A stretch of DNA of 64,000 bases from Pseudomonas putida NBRC 14164 (GCF_000412675.1 NC_021505.1:4830501-4894500), one strand, 5' to 3'. Numbered from the stretch's first letter, positions 49,633-59,159 are shown. Notes: a model not told the origin generated them from the letters alone. Made by a program: numbers and translations.

Positions 49633-50338
49633 GCGCCGCCAACAGGTAGCCGCTGCCACGCACCGTACGGATCAGCCGCGGGGGCTTGTCGGTATCGCGC
49701 AGGCGCTGGCGCAGGCGGCTGACCGCCATGTCGACGATGCGGTCCAGCGGCATCGGCTCGCGACCACGAGTGGCGTTGCCTATGGTGTCGCGGTCGAGAA
49801 TCTGCTGCGGATGGTCGAGGAACAGTTTGAGCAGGGCGAAGTCGGCGCCGGACAGAATCACCTCTTCGCCGTCGTGGTGGAACAGACGGTGGCTGACCGT
49901 GTCCAGGCGCCAGTCGTCGAAAGCCAGCACCGCACTGCCCGGCGCCGACTGGCCGAATTCGGCGCGGCGCAGCAGGGCCTTGATCCTTGCTTGCAGTTCC
50001 CGAGGGCTGAAGGGTTTGCCCAGGTAGTCGTCGGCGCCCAGCTCAAGGCCAATGACCCGGTCGGCTTCGTCGGAGCTGGCGGTGAGCATGATGATCGGCA
50101 CCCGTGCCCGGCGCGGGTGCTGGCGCACCCAGCGGCACAGGCTGAAGCCGTCTTCGTCGGGCAGCATGACGTCGAGGATGACCAGGTCGCAGGGGGTGGT
50201 TTCCAGGGCGTGACGAAAGCCTTTTCCATCGGCTTCGGCATACACCTGGAAGCCGGAGCGGCTCAGGTAGGTTTGCAGCAGTTCGCGGATTTCCTGGTCG
50301 TCGTCGACCATGAGGATCGATTTGCCGGCAGTGCTCAA
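49613..50338 (-). CDS. gltR: Response regulator GltR
   Basis: 241 residues, OmpR type. Receiver domain with DDD at 12-14, phosphoacceptor Asp in VILDVMLPDEDG, Thr/Lys in MLTASS and LGKPFSP, then a C-terminal winged helix (LSGADFALLKLFLDHPQQILDRDTI ... VDMAVSRLRQRL ... IRTVRGSGYLL). Works with GtrS to set gts/oprB expression. The gap upstream holds a single REP-like palindrome. Confidence 0.95.
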   Translation of the reverse strand: MSTAGKSILMVDDDQEIRELLQTYLSRSGFQVYAEADGKGFRHALETTPCDLVILDVMLPDEDGFSLCRWVRQHPRRARVPIIMLTASSDEADRVIGLELGADDYLGKPFSPRELQARIKALLRRAEFGQSAPGSAVLAFDDWRLDTVSHRLFHHDGEEVILSGADFALLKLFLDHPQQILDRDTIGNATRGREPMPLDRIVDMAVSRLRQRLRDTDKPPRLIRTVRGSGYLLAAHVCSAP

Positions 50339-50383
50339 GGTGGTCCTTCCTCTTGTTAGTTACAGGTCTTGGTTGCCTGTTAT

Positions 50384-50430
50384 TGGGGCCGCTTCGCGCC
50401 CCATCGCGGCACAAGGCCGCTCCTACAGGG
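50384..50430. repeat. Single REP-like palindrome
   Basis: GGGGCCGCTTCGCGCCCCATCGCGGC followed by ACAAGGCCGCTCCTACAGG; one unit only, between glk and gltR. Unlike the other copies in the window it has no inverted partner. Confidence 0.75.
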
Positions 50431-50467
50431 ACCGTGCTGTGCCGGAACTATCAGCGGCCCTTTACAC

Positions 50468-51430
50468 TTATCTGTGGTCCAAGGCCTGCTGCAAGGCCAC
50501 ACCGGCCCCCAGCAAACCGGAAAATTCCGCCGTCACCAGCCACACCGGCACACCGGCGAAGTAACCACTCATGCAGCCCTTGTCGGCAAAACTCGCGGCA
50601 AACCCGCTACGCAGGAACAGTTCGGCAAAACGCGGAATCACGCCGCCGACAATATAGACCCCGCCTCGCGCGCCCAGGGTCAGCACATTGTTACCCGCCA
50701 CACGCCCAAGGAACCGGCAGAACTGCTCGACCACCGCCAGCGCCCGTGGCTCGCCGCCCAGCGCTGCGTCAGTAATCTGCGCCGGGGTCTTGTGCCTGGG
50801 TGTATCGCCATCCAGCGCACAGATTGCCTGGTACAGCCGCACCAGGCCACCGCCACTGAGCACGGTCTCGGCACTGACATGGCCGATCTGCCCGTGGATC
50901 TGTTGGTGGATTGCCGCTTCGCGGGCATTGCCCACCGGCAGGTCGACATGGCCGCCCTCCCCCGGCAAGGCCTGCCAGTGCTGATCGCCCAGGCGCAGCA
51001 GCGAGCCCACGCCAAGGCCAGTGCCTGGCCCGATCACCAACGCTGGCCGCGACGGGTCGGCCTGACCAGGGCACACCTCGCGAAACTCCCCTTCGCGCAG
51101 GCGGGTCATGCCCAGCGCCATGGCGGTGAAACCGTTGATCAGCAACAGCCGTTCAACCTGCAAGGTCTTGCAGAAAGCCGTACGGCTAAGGCGCCAATGG
51201 TTGTTGGTAAAGCGAAATTCATCGCCATCGACCGGCCCTGCTACCGCCAGGCATACAGCCGCCAACCCGCCGCGGGCGATACCTTGGCCTTCGAGATAAG
51301 CCTCGATAGCCTGCTCCGGGCTGGTGTAGTCCGCAGTGGCGAAGACTTTTACCTCATGCAGCTGGTTGTCACGCCACAACGCAAAACGGGCATTGGTGCC
51401 ACCAATGTCACCAACCAGCAGGTCCTTCAT
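50468..51430 (-). CDS. glk: Glucokinase
   Basis: 320 residues, bacterial hexokinase (ROK-unrelated Glk) type: LVGDIGGTNARFALW (phosphate loop), AVAGPVDGDEFRFTNNHW, LLINGFTAMALG, VIGPGTGLGVG, GEGGHVDLP, YIVGGVIPRFAELF. Phosphorylates glucose to glucose-6-phosphate. Overlaps edd by 4 bases, so coupled in the edd-glk-gltR-gtrS operon. Confidence 0.97.
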   Translation of the reverse strand: MKDLLVGDIGGTNARFALWRDNQLHEVKVFATADYTSPEQAIEAYLEGQGIARGGLAAVCLAVAGPVDGDEFRFTNNHWRLSRTAFCKTLQVERLLLINGFTAMALGMTRLREGEFREVCPGQADPSRPALVIGPGTGLGVGSLLRLGDQHWQALPGEGGHVDLPVGNAREAAIHQQIHGQIGHVSAETVLSGGGLVRLYQAICALDGDTPRHKTPAQITDAALGGEPRALAVVEQFCRFLGRVAGNNVLTLGARGGVYIVGGVIPRFAELFLRSGFAASFADKGCMSGYFAGVPVWLVTAEFSGLLGAGVALQQALDHR

Positions 51431-53253
51431 TTGAGGTTCTCCAGGGCCGAGGTGAAGGCACTCGCGCCCTGTTCTGCCGGGCTGAACGCCATTCGCATGA
51501 AGCCGAACAGCTCGCGCCCGCAGCCCAGGTCATTGCCCTGGGGGGCCGGCGGCAGGTCGCGGCTGGCCAGTTCTTCGGCCGACACCATGACCCGCAATGT
51601 GCCTTCGACGCCATCGACCCGCACGATATCACCATCGCGCACCCGCGCCAGCGGGCCGCCGTCATACGCCTCGGGGCAAACGTGGATGGCCGCCGGGATC
51701 TTGCCCGAGGCACCGGACATGCGCCCGTCGGTGACCAGCGCCACTTTGTAGCCACGGTCCTGCAGCACACCGAGGAAGGGTGTGAGCTTGTGTAATTCGG
51801 GCATGCCGTTGCAACGCGGGCCCTGGAAGCGCACCACGGCGACAAAGTCGCGTTCCAGCTCGCCGGCCTTGAACGCATCGGCCAGCGACTGCTGGTCCTG
51901 GAACACGCGCGCCGGGGCTTCGACCACTTGGTGCTCGGGGGCGACAGCAGACACCTTCATCACGCCACGGCCCAGGTTGCCTTCCATCACTCGCAGGCCG
52001 CCTTCGGCCGAGAACGGCCGCGCCACCGGGCGCAGGATGCTTTCGTCCAGGCTCTGTTGCGGCCCCTCGCGCCACACCAGCTTGCCATTGTCGAGGAACG
52101 GCTCCTGGGTATAGCGGCGCAGGCCGTGGCCAGCCACGGTGTTGACATCTTCGTGCAGCAGCCCGGCATCCAGCAGTTCGCGAATCAGGAAGGCCATGCC
52201 ACCGGCGGCCTGGAAGTGGTTGATGTCGGCCTTGCCGTTGGGGTAGACGTGGGACAGGGTTGGCACCACCTCGGAGAGGTCGGCCATGTCCTGCCAGGTC
52301 AGCTGGATACCTGCCGCCTGGGCGATCGCCGGGATATGCAGGGTGTGGTTGGTCGAGCCGCCCGTGGCGTGCAGGGCGACAATCGAATTGACCAGTGCCT
52401 TCTCGTCGACGATTTCGCCCAATGGCATGAAACTGCCGCTGGCCTTGGTCATGCGCGTGACCTGCTGCGCGGCCTCGGCGGTGAGGGCGTCGCGCAGCGG
52501 CGTGTACGGGTTGACGAACGAGGCGCCCGGCAGGTGCAGGCCCATCACTTCCATCACCAGCTGGTTGGTATTGGCGGTGCCGTAGAAGGTGCAGGTACCC
52601 GGGCTGTGATAGGAGTTCATCTCCGACTCCAGCAGCTCTTCACGGCTGGCCTTGCCTTCCGCATAACGCTGGCGCACATCGGCCTTCTGCTTGTTGGAAA
52701 TGCCGGACACCATCGGCCCGCCCGGGACAAATATGGTCGGCAGGTGGCCGAAGCGCAGCGCACCCATCATCAGGCCTGGGACGATCTTGTCGCAGATGCC
52801 CAGCATCAGCGCGGCATCGAACATGTTGTGCGACAGCGCTACCGCCGTGGACATGGCGATGACTTCGCGGCTGGCGATGGCCAGCTCCATGCCAGGCTCA
52901 CCCTGGGTCACACCGTCGCACATGGCCGGCACGCCCCCCGCGAACTGCCCGACCGAACCGACCTCGCGCAGTGCCTGCTTGATCTGCTCGGGGAAGTGCA
53001 GGTACGGCTGGTGGGCAGACAACATGTCGTTGTAGGCCGAGACGATAGCCACGTTGGCCGCGTTCATCAGGCGCAGAGTCTGCTTGTCCTCGCTGCCACA
53101 GCCGGCCACGCCATGGGCGAAGTTGGCGCATTGCAGGCTGGCACGCATGGGGCCTTCACTGGCCGCGCCGCGAATCAGCTGCAGGTAGCGTTCGCGGGTG
53201 GCTCGGCTGCGTTCGATCAGCCGCTGGGTGACCTCAAGGATGCGCGGATGCAT
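51427..53253 (-). CDS. edd: 6-phosphogluconate dehydratase
   Basis: 608 residues, IlvD/Edd family. Fe-S cluster Cys in RASLQCANFAHGVAGCGSEDK and GICDKIVPGLMMGAL; PCDGVTQGEPGMELA-like (AMCDGVTQGEPGMELAIASREVIAMSTAVALSHNMFDA), GTCTFYGTANTNQLVMEVMGLHLPG, DGRMSGASGKIPAAIHVCPEA. Converts 6-phosphogluconate to KDPG. First gene of its operon, divergent from gap. Confidence 0.98.
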   Translation of the reverse strand: MHPRILEVTQRLIERSRATRERYLQLIRGAASEGPMRASLQCANFAHGVAGCGSEDKQTLRLMNAANVAIVSAYNDMLSAHQPYLHFPEQIKQALREVGSVGQFAGGVPAMCDGVTQGEPGMELAIASREVIAMSTAVALSHNMFDAALMLGICDKIVPGLMMGALRFGHLPTIFVPGGPMVSGISNKQKADVRQRYAEGKASREELLESEMNSYHSPGTCTFYGTANTNQLVMEVMGLHLPGASFVNPYTPLRDALTAEAAQQVTRMTKASGSFMPLGEIVDEKALVNSIVALHATGGSTNHTLHIPAIAQAAGIQLTWQDMADLSEVVPTLSHVYPNGKADINHFQAAGGMAFLIRELLDAGLLHEDVNTVAGHGLRRYTQEPFLDNGKLVWREGPQQSLDESILRPVARPFSAEGGLRVMEGNLGRGVMKVSAVAPEHQVVEAPARVFQDQQSLADAFKAGELERDFVAVVRFQGPRCNGMPELHKLTPFLGVLQDRGYKVALVTDGRMSGASGKIPAAIHVCPEAYDGGPLARVRDGDIVRVDGVEGTLRVMVSAEELASRDLPPAPQGNDLGCGRELFGFMRMAFSPAEQGASAFTSALENLK

Positions 53254-53375
53254 GTACTGGACTCCAGGCTAATTGTAAGGGCGGTTTACCGGGCATTTCC
53301 CCTCCAAACGATTGCGGCCTAGGCTCAAGCAAAGGAGCCTGCTGCATCGGTGGAGGCGCATCGCCCAACCACTCG

Positions 53376-53391
53376 TTGTATGTTTAAACAA
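53376..53391. promoter_or_regulatory. HexR operator (edd side)
   Basis: TTGT, 8 bases, ACAA (TTGTATGTTTAAACAA) in the divergent edd/gap gap, nearer edd. Fits the published P. putida HexR rule TTGT-N7/8-ACAA. Confidence 0.7.
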
Positions 53392-53438
53392 AATACTGCC
53401 ACTAAAAAGGCTTGTTTTCTATCGGCTAGTGAATAATC

Positions 53439-53453
53439 TTGTAATTCCAACAA
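53439..53453. promoter_or_regulatory. HexR operator (gap side)
   Basis: TTGT, 7 bases, ACAA (TTGTAATTCCAACAA), 65 bases before the gap start. Same rule as the edd-side site. An AACAACAAAA stretch, of the Crc/Hfq type, overlaps its right half. Confidence 0.7.
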
Positions 53454-53517
53454 CAAAACCGTTTCAGTGAAGCTCCTTTTTGCCACAGGTTTCACTCGGA
53501 CTGCCAGAGGTACTGCC

Positions 53518-54519
53518 ATGACCCTACGCATCGCCATCAATGGATTCGGCCGCATCGGTCGCAACGTCCTGCGCGCACTGTATACCCAAGGCTACCGCCA
53601 GGACCTGCAGGTCGTCGCCATCAACGACCTGGGCGACAGCGCCATGAATGCTCACCTGCTCAAGTTCGACAGCGTGCACGGCACGTTCGAAGCCACGGTC
53701 GAGGCCGACCACGAAAGCCTGACGGTCAATGGTGACCGTATCGCGGTCAGTGCCATCCGCAACCCGGCCGAACTGCCCTGGAAGGCCGAGGCGATCGACG
53801 TGGTGTTCGAGTGCACAGGGCTGTTCACCGACCGCACCAAGGCCGCTGCACACCTTGCGGCAGGGGCGGGCAAGGTAATTGTCTCGGCGCCGGCCAAAGG
53901 TGCCGATGCCACCGTGGTGTACGGGGTAAACCATGACATCCTGCGGGCCTCGCACCAGGTCATTTCCAACGCCTCCTGCACCACCAACTGCCTGGCACCG
54001 ATCGCCCAGGTGCTGCACCGCGAGTTCGGCATCGAGCAAGGCCTGATGACCACCATTCACGCCTACACCAATGACCAGGTGTTGACCGACATGTACCACA
54101 GCGACCCGTACCGGGCGCGCTCGGCCACCCAGTCGATGATCCCCAGCAAGACCGGCGCCGCCGAGGCCGTGGGCCTGGTGCTGCCGGAGCTGGCCGGCAA
54201 ACTGACCGGCATGGCAGTGCGGGTGCCGGTGATCAACGTGTCGCTGGTGGACCTCACCGTCAACCTCAAGCGCGAGGCCACGGCTGAGCAGGTCAACCAA
54301 CTGTTCCTCGAAGCCAGCCAGCATTCCAAGGTATTGGGCTACAACGCGTTGCCATTGGTTTCCTGCGATTTCAACCACAACCCGCTGTCGTCGATTTTCG
54401 ATGCCAACCATACCCGGGCCAACGGGCGCATGCTCAAGGTGCTGGCGTGGTATGACAACGAGTGGGCGTTCAGCAACCGCATGCTGGATAACTGCCTGGC
54501 GTTGTGCCAGGCCCGCTAA
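53518..54519 (+). CDS. gap: Glyceraldehyde-3-phosphate dehydrogenase
   Basis: 333 residues from the ATG at 53518 with AGAGG 7 bases upstream. NAD site INGFGRIGRNVLRAL, catalytic Cys in SNASCTTNCLAP, then HAYTNDQ, and WYDNEWAFSNRM at the end. In this operon context it is the catabolic GAPDH of the Entner-Doudoroff route, divergent from edd and under HexR and GltR. Confidence 0.97.
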   Translation: MTLRIAINGFGRIGRNVLRALYTQGYRQDLQVVAINDLGDSAMNAHLLKFDSVHGTFEATVEADHESLTVNGDRIAVSAIRNPAELPWKAEAIDVVFECTGLFTDRTKAAAHLAAGAGKVIVSAPAKGADATVVYGVNHDILRASHQVISNASCTTNCLAPIAQVLHREFGIEQGLMTTIHAYTNDQVLTDMYHSDPYRARSATQSMIPSKTGAAEAVGLVLPELAGKLTGMAVRVPVINVSLVDLTVNLKREATAEQVNQLFLEASQHSKVLGYNALPLVSCDFNHNPLSSIFDANHTRANGRMLKVLAWYDNEWAFSNRMLDNCLALCQAR

Positions 54520-54533
54520 GACCTGGCACGCTG

Positions 54534-54655
54534 CTTGTGGGAGCGGCCTTGTGTCGCGATGGGCTGCGCAGCGGCCCCCTGCAATATTTGCTGCGTAGCT
54601 GAGATTCCGGGGCTGCTACGCAGCCCATCGCGACACAAGGCCGCTCCCACAAGGG
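54534..54655. repeat. REP pair (GCGACACAAGGCCGCTCCCA subfamily)
   Basis: Inverted copies of CTTGTGGGAGCGGCCTTGTG ... CGCGATGGGCTGC about 120 bases overall, just after gap. Related to the pair at 31.8 kb. Confidence 0.93.
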
Positions 54656-54723
54656 ACCGCACAGGGCGGGAACTCACAATCTTTACCTTTTCCTAACATT
54701 TCCACACTTGACCAACGCGACGG

Positions 54724-54740
54724 ATGATAAGCATTATCAT
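54724..54740. promoter_or_regulatory. Fur box upstream of the sigma factor gene
   Basis: ATGATAA, GCA, TTATCAT: a perfect 7-base inverted repeat in the A/T-rich Fur pattern, 27 bases before the fecI-like start. Indicates repression by iron-loaded Fur. Confidence 0.8.
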
Positions 54741-54766
54741 TAACCTTTCGTCGGCCAGGTCCCCCC

Positions 54767-55279
54767 GTGAGTCAGTCCCGGTTCAACTCCGTCTTCCTCA
54801 TCCAGCGCCTCACCCTGTTGCGTACCTTGCAGCGCATGGTTGGCAACCCCAGCACGGCCGAAGACCTGCTGCAGGAAACCTACCTGCGGGTGTCCCGCGC
54901 CCTGGGCGAGCGGCCCATCGAACACATCGAGCCGTTCGTGTTCCAGACCGCGCGCAACCTGGCACTGGACCACCTGCGCGCACGCCGGGTGCAGGCACGC
55001 ATGCTGGTCGACGACGTGCCCGACGAAGTGCTGCACAGCGTGGCCGCACCCGCCTCCAGCAGCGAGGATGCCGCCCACGCCGAGCAGCTGCTCAAGCACC
55101 TGAGCGTCAGCCTCAACCAGCTGAGTGAACGCCAGCAGCGCATTTTCATCCTCAGCCGCCTGCACGGCGCCACCTACCTGGAAATCGCCGAACAACTCAG
55201 TGTTTCGCCCAGTACGGTGCAAAAGGAACTGAAACTGATCATGGCGATCTGCATGGGTGTTGCCGAACGCCTCAAGTAA
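54767..55279 (+). CDS. ECF sigma factor, FecI type
   Basis: 170 residues from a GTG (MSQSRFNSVFLIQRLTLLRTLQRMVGN). Region 2 (AEDLLQETYLRVSRAL ... FVFQTARNLALDHLRARR) and region 4 (LSERQQRIFILSRLHGATYLEIAEQLSVSPSTVQKELKLIMAICM). An iron-starvation sigma that transcribes the receptor gene after a signal from the surface. The Fur box precedes it; the anti-sigma follows. Confidence 0.93.
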   Translation: MSQSRFNSVFLIQRLTLLRTLQRMVGNPSTAEDLLQETYLRVSRALGERPIEHIEPFVFQTARNLALDHLRARRVQARMLVDDVPDEVLHSVAAPASSSEDAAHAEQLLKHLSVSLNQLSERQQRIFILSRLHGATYLEIAEQLSVSPSTVQKELKLIMAICMGVAERLK

Positions 55280-55367
55280 GCTGACCGCAGGCGAACGGCG
55301 ACGCAAAGCCCTTGCCACACCCCGTCTTAGCCTTGATCATTCGCAAAAAACCATTCAAGGATTCACC

Positions 55368-56330
55368 GTGACCGACAGCCCTGCCCCTCGCCCGTCACCT
55401 GCCGGGCCTAGTGCCCGTGCTCGTGCCATGGACGAGGCGCTGGACTGGCTGGTGCGCCTGCAATGCGCCGATGCCGCAGACACACAGGCCTTTGAAGCCT
55501 GGCTGAGTGCCGCGCCAGAAAACGCCGAGGCCTATGTCGAGGCAGAAGCACTGTGGAACGGTATGCCGTTGCACCAGGCGGCCACGCAGATGCACCAGCA
55601 GCAACGCCGCTCGTGGCGCGGGCGCCTGCGCAGCCACTGGAAACCCCTGGCCACCGCTGCAGTGTTGCTGGTCGGGCTGTTCACCGTCGGCAACCTGCCT
55701 ACCCGCCTGCAGGCCGACCACCTGACCGTGGTGGGCGAGCGCCAGCGCCTGCAACTGGCAGACGGTGCAAAAGTGCTGCTCAACACCAACTCGGCATTTG
55801 CCAGCGACCGCCGGGACGGCCGCCAGGTTGCTCGCCTGCTGCAGGGTGAGGCCTACTTCCAGATACCCGAGGGCGCACTGCTGCCGCTTGAGGTAGAGGC
55901 CGGGCCGTTGCGCGCACAGGTGCGCGATACCGACTTTGCCGTGCGCTACCTCGATGGCGAGGCTCAGGTGCGGGTGCAACGCGGCGATGTCGACCTGCAA
56001 GGGGCACGCGACCAGCGCATCCGCCTGAGTGCCGGCGACAGCATCAGCGTGGGCCCGAAGGGCTTCGGCCAGCGCCAACGCGCCGACATGCAAAAAGACC
56101 TGGCCTGGGTTGACGGCCGCCTGGTATTCGAGAATTGCCCGCTGAGCCAGGTGCTGGCTGAAGTGCGGCGCTACTATCCCGGCTGGATCATCAACCGCAA
56201 TGCCCAGCTCGAAGACGTTGCAGTCACCGGCAACTACCGCCTGGACCAGCCCTTGGAAACCCTGCGCGCACTGGCCCATATCACCTCGGCACAGCTGCAT
56301 GAGTACCCTGCCCTGGTGATTCTTAACTGA
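55368..56330 (+). CDS. FecR-family anti-sigma/sensor
   Basis: 320 residues from a GTG with AAGGA 6 bases upstream. Cytoplasmic DUF4880-like N-terminus (AMDEALDWLVRLQCADAADTQAFEAWLSAAPENAEAYVEAEALW), one membrane helix (about residue 92-108, LATAAVLLVGLFTVGNL), then the periplasmic FecR and STN-like domains (LVFENCPLSQVLAEVRRYYPGWI). Relays the receptor signal to the sigma factor. Confidence 0.94.
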   Translation: MTDSPAPRPSPAGPSARARAMDEALDWLVRLQCADAADTQAFEAWLSAAPENAEAYVEAEALWNGMPLHQAATQMHQQQRRSWRGRLRSHWKPLATAAVLLVGLFTVGNLPTRLQADHLTVVGERQRLQLADGAKVLLNTNSAFASDRRDGRQVARLLQGEAYFQIPEGALLPLEVEAGPLRAQVRDTDFAVRYLDGEAQVRVQRGDVDLQGARDQRIRLSAGDSISVGPKGFGQRQRADMQKDLAWVDGRLVFENCPLSQVLAEVRRYYPGWIINRNAQLEDVAVTGNYRLDQPLETLRALAHITSAQLHEYPALVILN

Positions 56331-56456
56331 CCCCGAAATTATTTTTACGCGATCGCCCTGCCCCGCCCGTCTCGTTATAGCCAATGCAACTGATTCTTGT
56401 TTGAAAACGAGAACAGCAATCACCTATAACAGCCCGCGCATCAGGGAGCGCTTTCG

Positions 56457-59045
56457 ATGTCCACTGGTCCTACCCGCACGTCCACCCTTCCCCGCCGAAC
56501 CGGGCAACTGTCCCTGTTGACCCTGGCCCTGCTCGCCAGCGGCGCTTGCAGCCTGCCAGCGCTGGCCGCCGAACCGGCCCAGGCCAGCAGCCCGCGCATG
56601 GGTGACTACCGCTTCAGCATCGGCCAGCAGCCGCTGGTGTCGGCGATCAATGCCTTCAGCCAGGTCACCGGCTGGCAAGTCGGCTTCAGCGCCGAGCTGG
56701 CCGACGGCGTGGCTTCGCCGGGTGTACAAGGCTCGCTGCCGCCAGATGCCGCCCTCAAGCGCCTGCTGCAGGGTACCGGGCTGAGTTTTCGCAAGATCAG
56801 CAACGGCAACGTGGTGCTTGAGCGCCAGGCTGGCGGCAACGTAATCGCCCTGCAGCAGGTGACCGTCAGCGCCACCCGGAGTGCCCAGGACGTCAGCCAG
56901 GTGCCAAGCACCGTCAGCGTGCAGACCCGAGAGCAGCTGGACCGGCAGAACGTCAACAACATCCAGGACCTGGTGCGCTACGAGCCGGGCGTATCGGTGG
57001 CCGGTACCGGCCAGCGCAGCGGCCTGAACGGCTACAACATCCGTGGTATCGACGGCGAGCGGATCCTCACCCAGGTCGACGGTGTATCGATCCCGGACAG
57101 TTTCTTCTACGGCCCCTACGCCCAGACCCAACGCAACTACGTCGACCCGGAAATCGTCAAGCGCGTGGAAATCCTCCGCGGCCCGGCCTCGGTGCTGTAC
57201 GGCAGCAATGCCATCGGCGGCGCTGTGAGCTACTTCACCCTCGACCCCGACGACATCATCAAGCCCGGCAAGGACGTGGGTGCGCGGCTGAAGACCGGCT
57301 ACAGCTCGGCCGACGAAAGCTGGCTGACCTCCGCCACCGTGGCCGGCCGCGAGGGTGATTTCGATGGCCTGCTGCACCTGAGCCAGCGGAACGGCCACGG
57401 GACCGAAACCCACGGCAGCCACAGCGGTGCCGGCCTGTCGCGCACCGAAGCCAACCCGATGGACGTGCGCACCACCAACGTGCTGGCCAAGCTGGGCTGG
57501 AACTACGACGACGACGCGCGCCTGGGCTTCACCTACGAGCGCTACAAGGATGACCGCGACCAGAACATCCTCAGCGCGGTGGGCGGGCCGTTCATTCCGG
57601 GCTTTGGCGGCATGGGTTACTACAAGGCGCGCAGTGGCAACGACACCATCACCCGCGAGCGCTTTGGCATCAACCATGAGTTCGGCCTGGATTCGCTGGT
57701 CGCTGACCACGTCAAGTGGAGCCTCAACTACCAGATCGCCAAGACCGACCAGCACACCGAAGAAGTCTACGCACCGCCTGGCCGCCAGGTACTGCGCACG
57801 CGTGACACGACCTACAAGGACCGCCAGTGGGTCTTCGATGCCCAGCTGGACAAGGCATTCAGCATCGGCGCCACCGACCACCTGCTGACCTATGGCACCA
57901 CGATCAAGCACGAGAAAATCACCGGTACGCGCAGCGGCACGGGCACCTGCCTGGCCGTGGGCTCCGGTTGCTCCGCTGCAGGCGCCGAACGCCCGGCAGA
58001 CGGCCAGGTTCTGGTCAGCGACTTCCCGGACCCGACCGTGAACACCTACAGCCTGTTCGTGCAGGATGAAATCCGCTGGAACAACTGGACCTTCATGCCC
58101 GGTGCGCGCTACGACTACACGCGCATGGAACCCAAGTTCACCGACGAATTCCTGCGTGGCCTGGAGTCCACCGGCACGGCACCCACCTCCCAGGACGACT
58201 CGGACAAGAAGTGGCACCGCGTCTCGCCCAAGTTCGGCCTGACCTACGCCTTCAACGACAATTACACCTGGTATGGCCAGTATGCCGAAGGGTTCCGTAC
58301 CCCGACCGCCAAGGCCATGTACGGAAAGTTCGTGAACCTCGAGGAAGGTTACCGCGTAGAAGGCAACCCAGGCCTGGAACCGGAAAAGAGCAAGAGCTAT
58401 GAAACCGGCCTGCGTGGCAACTTCGACGCGGGTAACTTCGACGTCGCGGTGTTCTACAACAAGTACCGCGACTTCATCGACGAAGATGCGGTGCAAAGCG
58501 CCAATCTGGAACAGACCTTCCAGGCCAACAACATCAAGCACGCCACCATCAAGGGTGCCGAGGTCAAGGGCCGCCTGAACCTGGATCACTTCGGCGCGCC
58601 GCAAGGCGTGTATACCCAGGGTTCGATTGCCTACACCTATGGTCGCAACGATGACACCGGTGAGCCGCTGAACAGCGTCAACCCGCTGAAGGGCGTGTTC
58701 GGCCTCGGTTACGAGCAGCAGAACTACGGCGGCCTGCTGAGCTGGACGCTGGTCAAGCGCAAGACCCGTGTCGACGACTCCAGCTTCTACTCGCCAGACG
58801 GTTCGAGCTCGAAGTTCCGCACCCCGGGCTACGGCGTGCTGGACCTGACCGGCTTCTACAAGGTGACCGACGACGTGACCATCAACGCCGGCCTGTACAA
58901 CCTCACCGACAAGAAATACTGGCAGTGGGACTCGGTGCGCAGCTACGACGGCCAGGGTGAAGCCGCTGTGACCCAGCCAGCCAACATCGACCGCCTGACC
59001 ATGCCGGGGCGCAACTTCGGTATCAATGTGGTTTGGGATATCTGA
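56457..59045 (+). CDS. TonB-dependent heme receptor (HasR/PhuR-like)
   Basis: 862 residues with a long Sec signal (SLPALAAEPAQA). N-terminal signalling domain of the STN type (about 45-120: FSIGQQPLVSAINAFSQVTGWQVGFSAELADG) matching the FecI/FecR pair upstream. TonB box VTVSATR, plug (IQDLVRYEPGVSV, NIRGIDGERILTQVDGV, VEILRGPASVLYGSNAIGGAVSYFT) and 22-strand barrel. The heme-receptor FRAP-like GFRTPTAKAMYGKF and NPGLEPEKSKSYE motifs are present. Together with the next gene, a heme oxygenase, this argues for heme rather than siderophore. No hemophore gene (hasA) is adjacent. Confidence 0.9.
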   Translation: MSTGPTRTSTLPRRTGQLSLLTLALLASGACSLPALAAEPAQASSPRMGDYRFSIGQQPLVSAINAFSQVTGWQVGFSAELADGVASPGVQGSLPPDAALKRLLQGTGLSFRKISNGNVVLERQAGGNVIALQQVTVSATRSAQDVSQVPSTVSVQTREQLDRQNVNNIQDLVRYEPGVSVAGTGQRSGLNGYNIRGIDGERILTQVDGVSIPDSFFYGPYAQTQRNYVDPEIVKRVEILRGPASVLYGSNAIGGAVSYFTLDPDDIIKPGKDVGARLKTGYSSADESWLTSATVAGREGDFDGLLHLSQRNGHGTETHGSHSGAGLSRTEANPMDVRTTNVLAKLGWNYDDDARLGFTYERYKDDRDQNILSAVGGPFIPGFGGMGYYKARSGNDTITRERFGINHEFGLDSLVADHVKWSLNYQIAKTDQHTEEVYAPPGRQVLRTRDTTYKDRQWVFDAQLDKAFSIGATDHLLTYGTTIKHEKITGTRSGTGTCLAVGSGCSAAGAERPADGQVLVSDFPDPTVNTYSLFVQDEIRWNNWTFMPGARYDYTRMEPKFTDEFLRGLESTGTAPTSQDDSDKKWHRVSPKFGLTYAFNDNYTWYGQYAEGFRTPTAKAMYGKFVNLEEGYRVEGNPGLEPEKSKSYETGLRGNFDAGNFDVAVFYNKYRDFIDEDAVQSANLEQTFQANNIKHATIKGAEVKGRLNLDHFGAPQGVYTQGSIAYTYGRNDDTGEPLNSVNPLKGVFGLGYEQQNYGGLLSWTLVKRKTRVDDSSFYSPDGSSSKFRTPGYGVLDLTGFYKVTDDVTINAGLYNLTDKKYWQWDSVRSYDGQGEAAVTQPANIDRLTMPGRNFGINVVWDI

Positions 59046-59058
59046 TCCCTTCCGCCTG

Positions 59059-59159
59059 TACCGGCCTCTCGCGGGCACGCCCGCTCCCACAGAAACATCA
59101 CAGGTCCACGGCCTGCGTTGAACCTGTGGGAGCGGGCGTGCCCGCGAAGAGGACGGTAC
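59059..59159. repeat. REP pair (TTCGCGGGCACGCCCGCTCC subfamily)
   Basis: Inverted copies of GCGGGCACGCCCGCTCCCAC about 50 bases apart, between the heme receptor and heme oxygenase genes. Confidence 0.93.

Noticed and set aside
56331..56456. FecI-type promoter upstream of the heme receptor
   Set aside because: GAAATT and CGTCTC are present, but about 27 bases apart, which is too far for an ECF promoter; not called.
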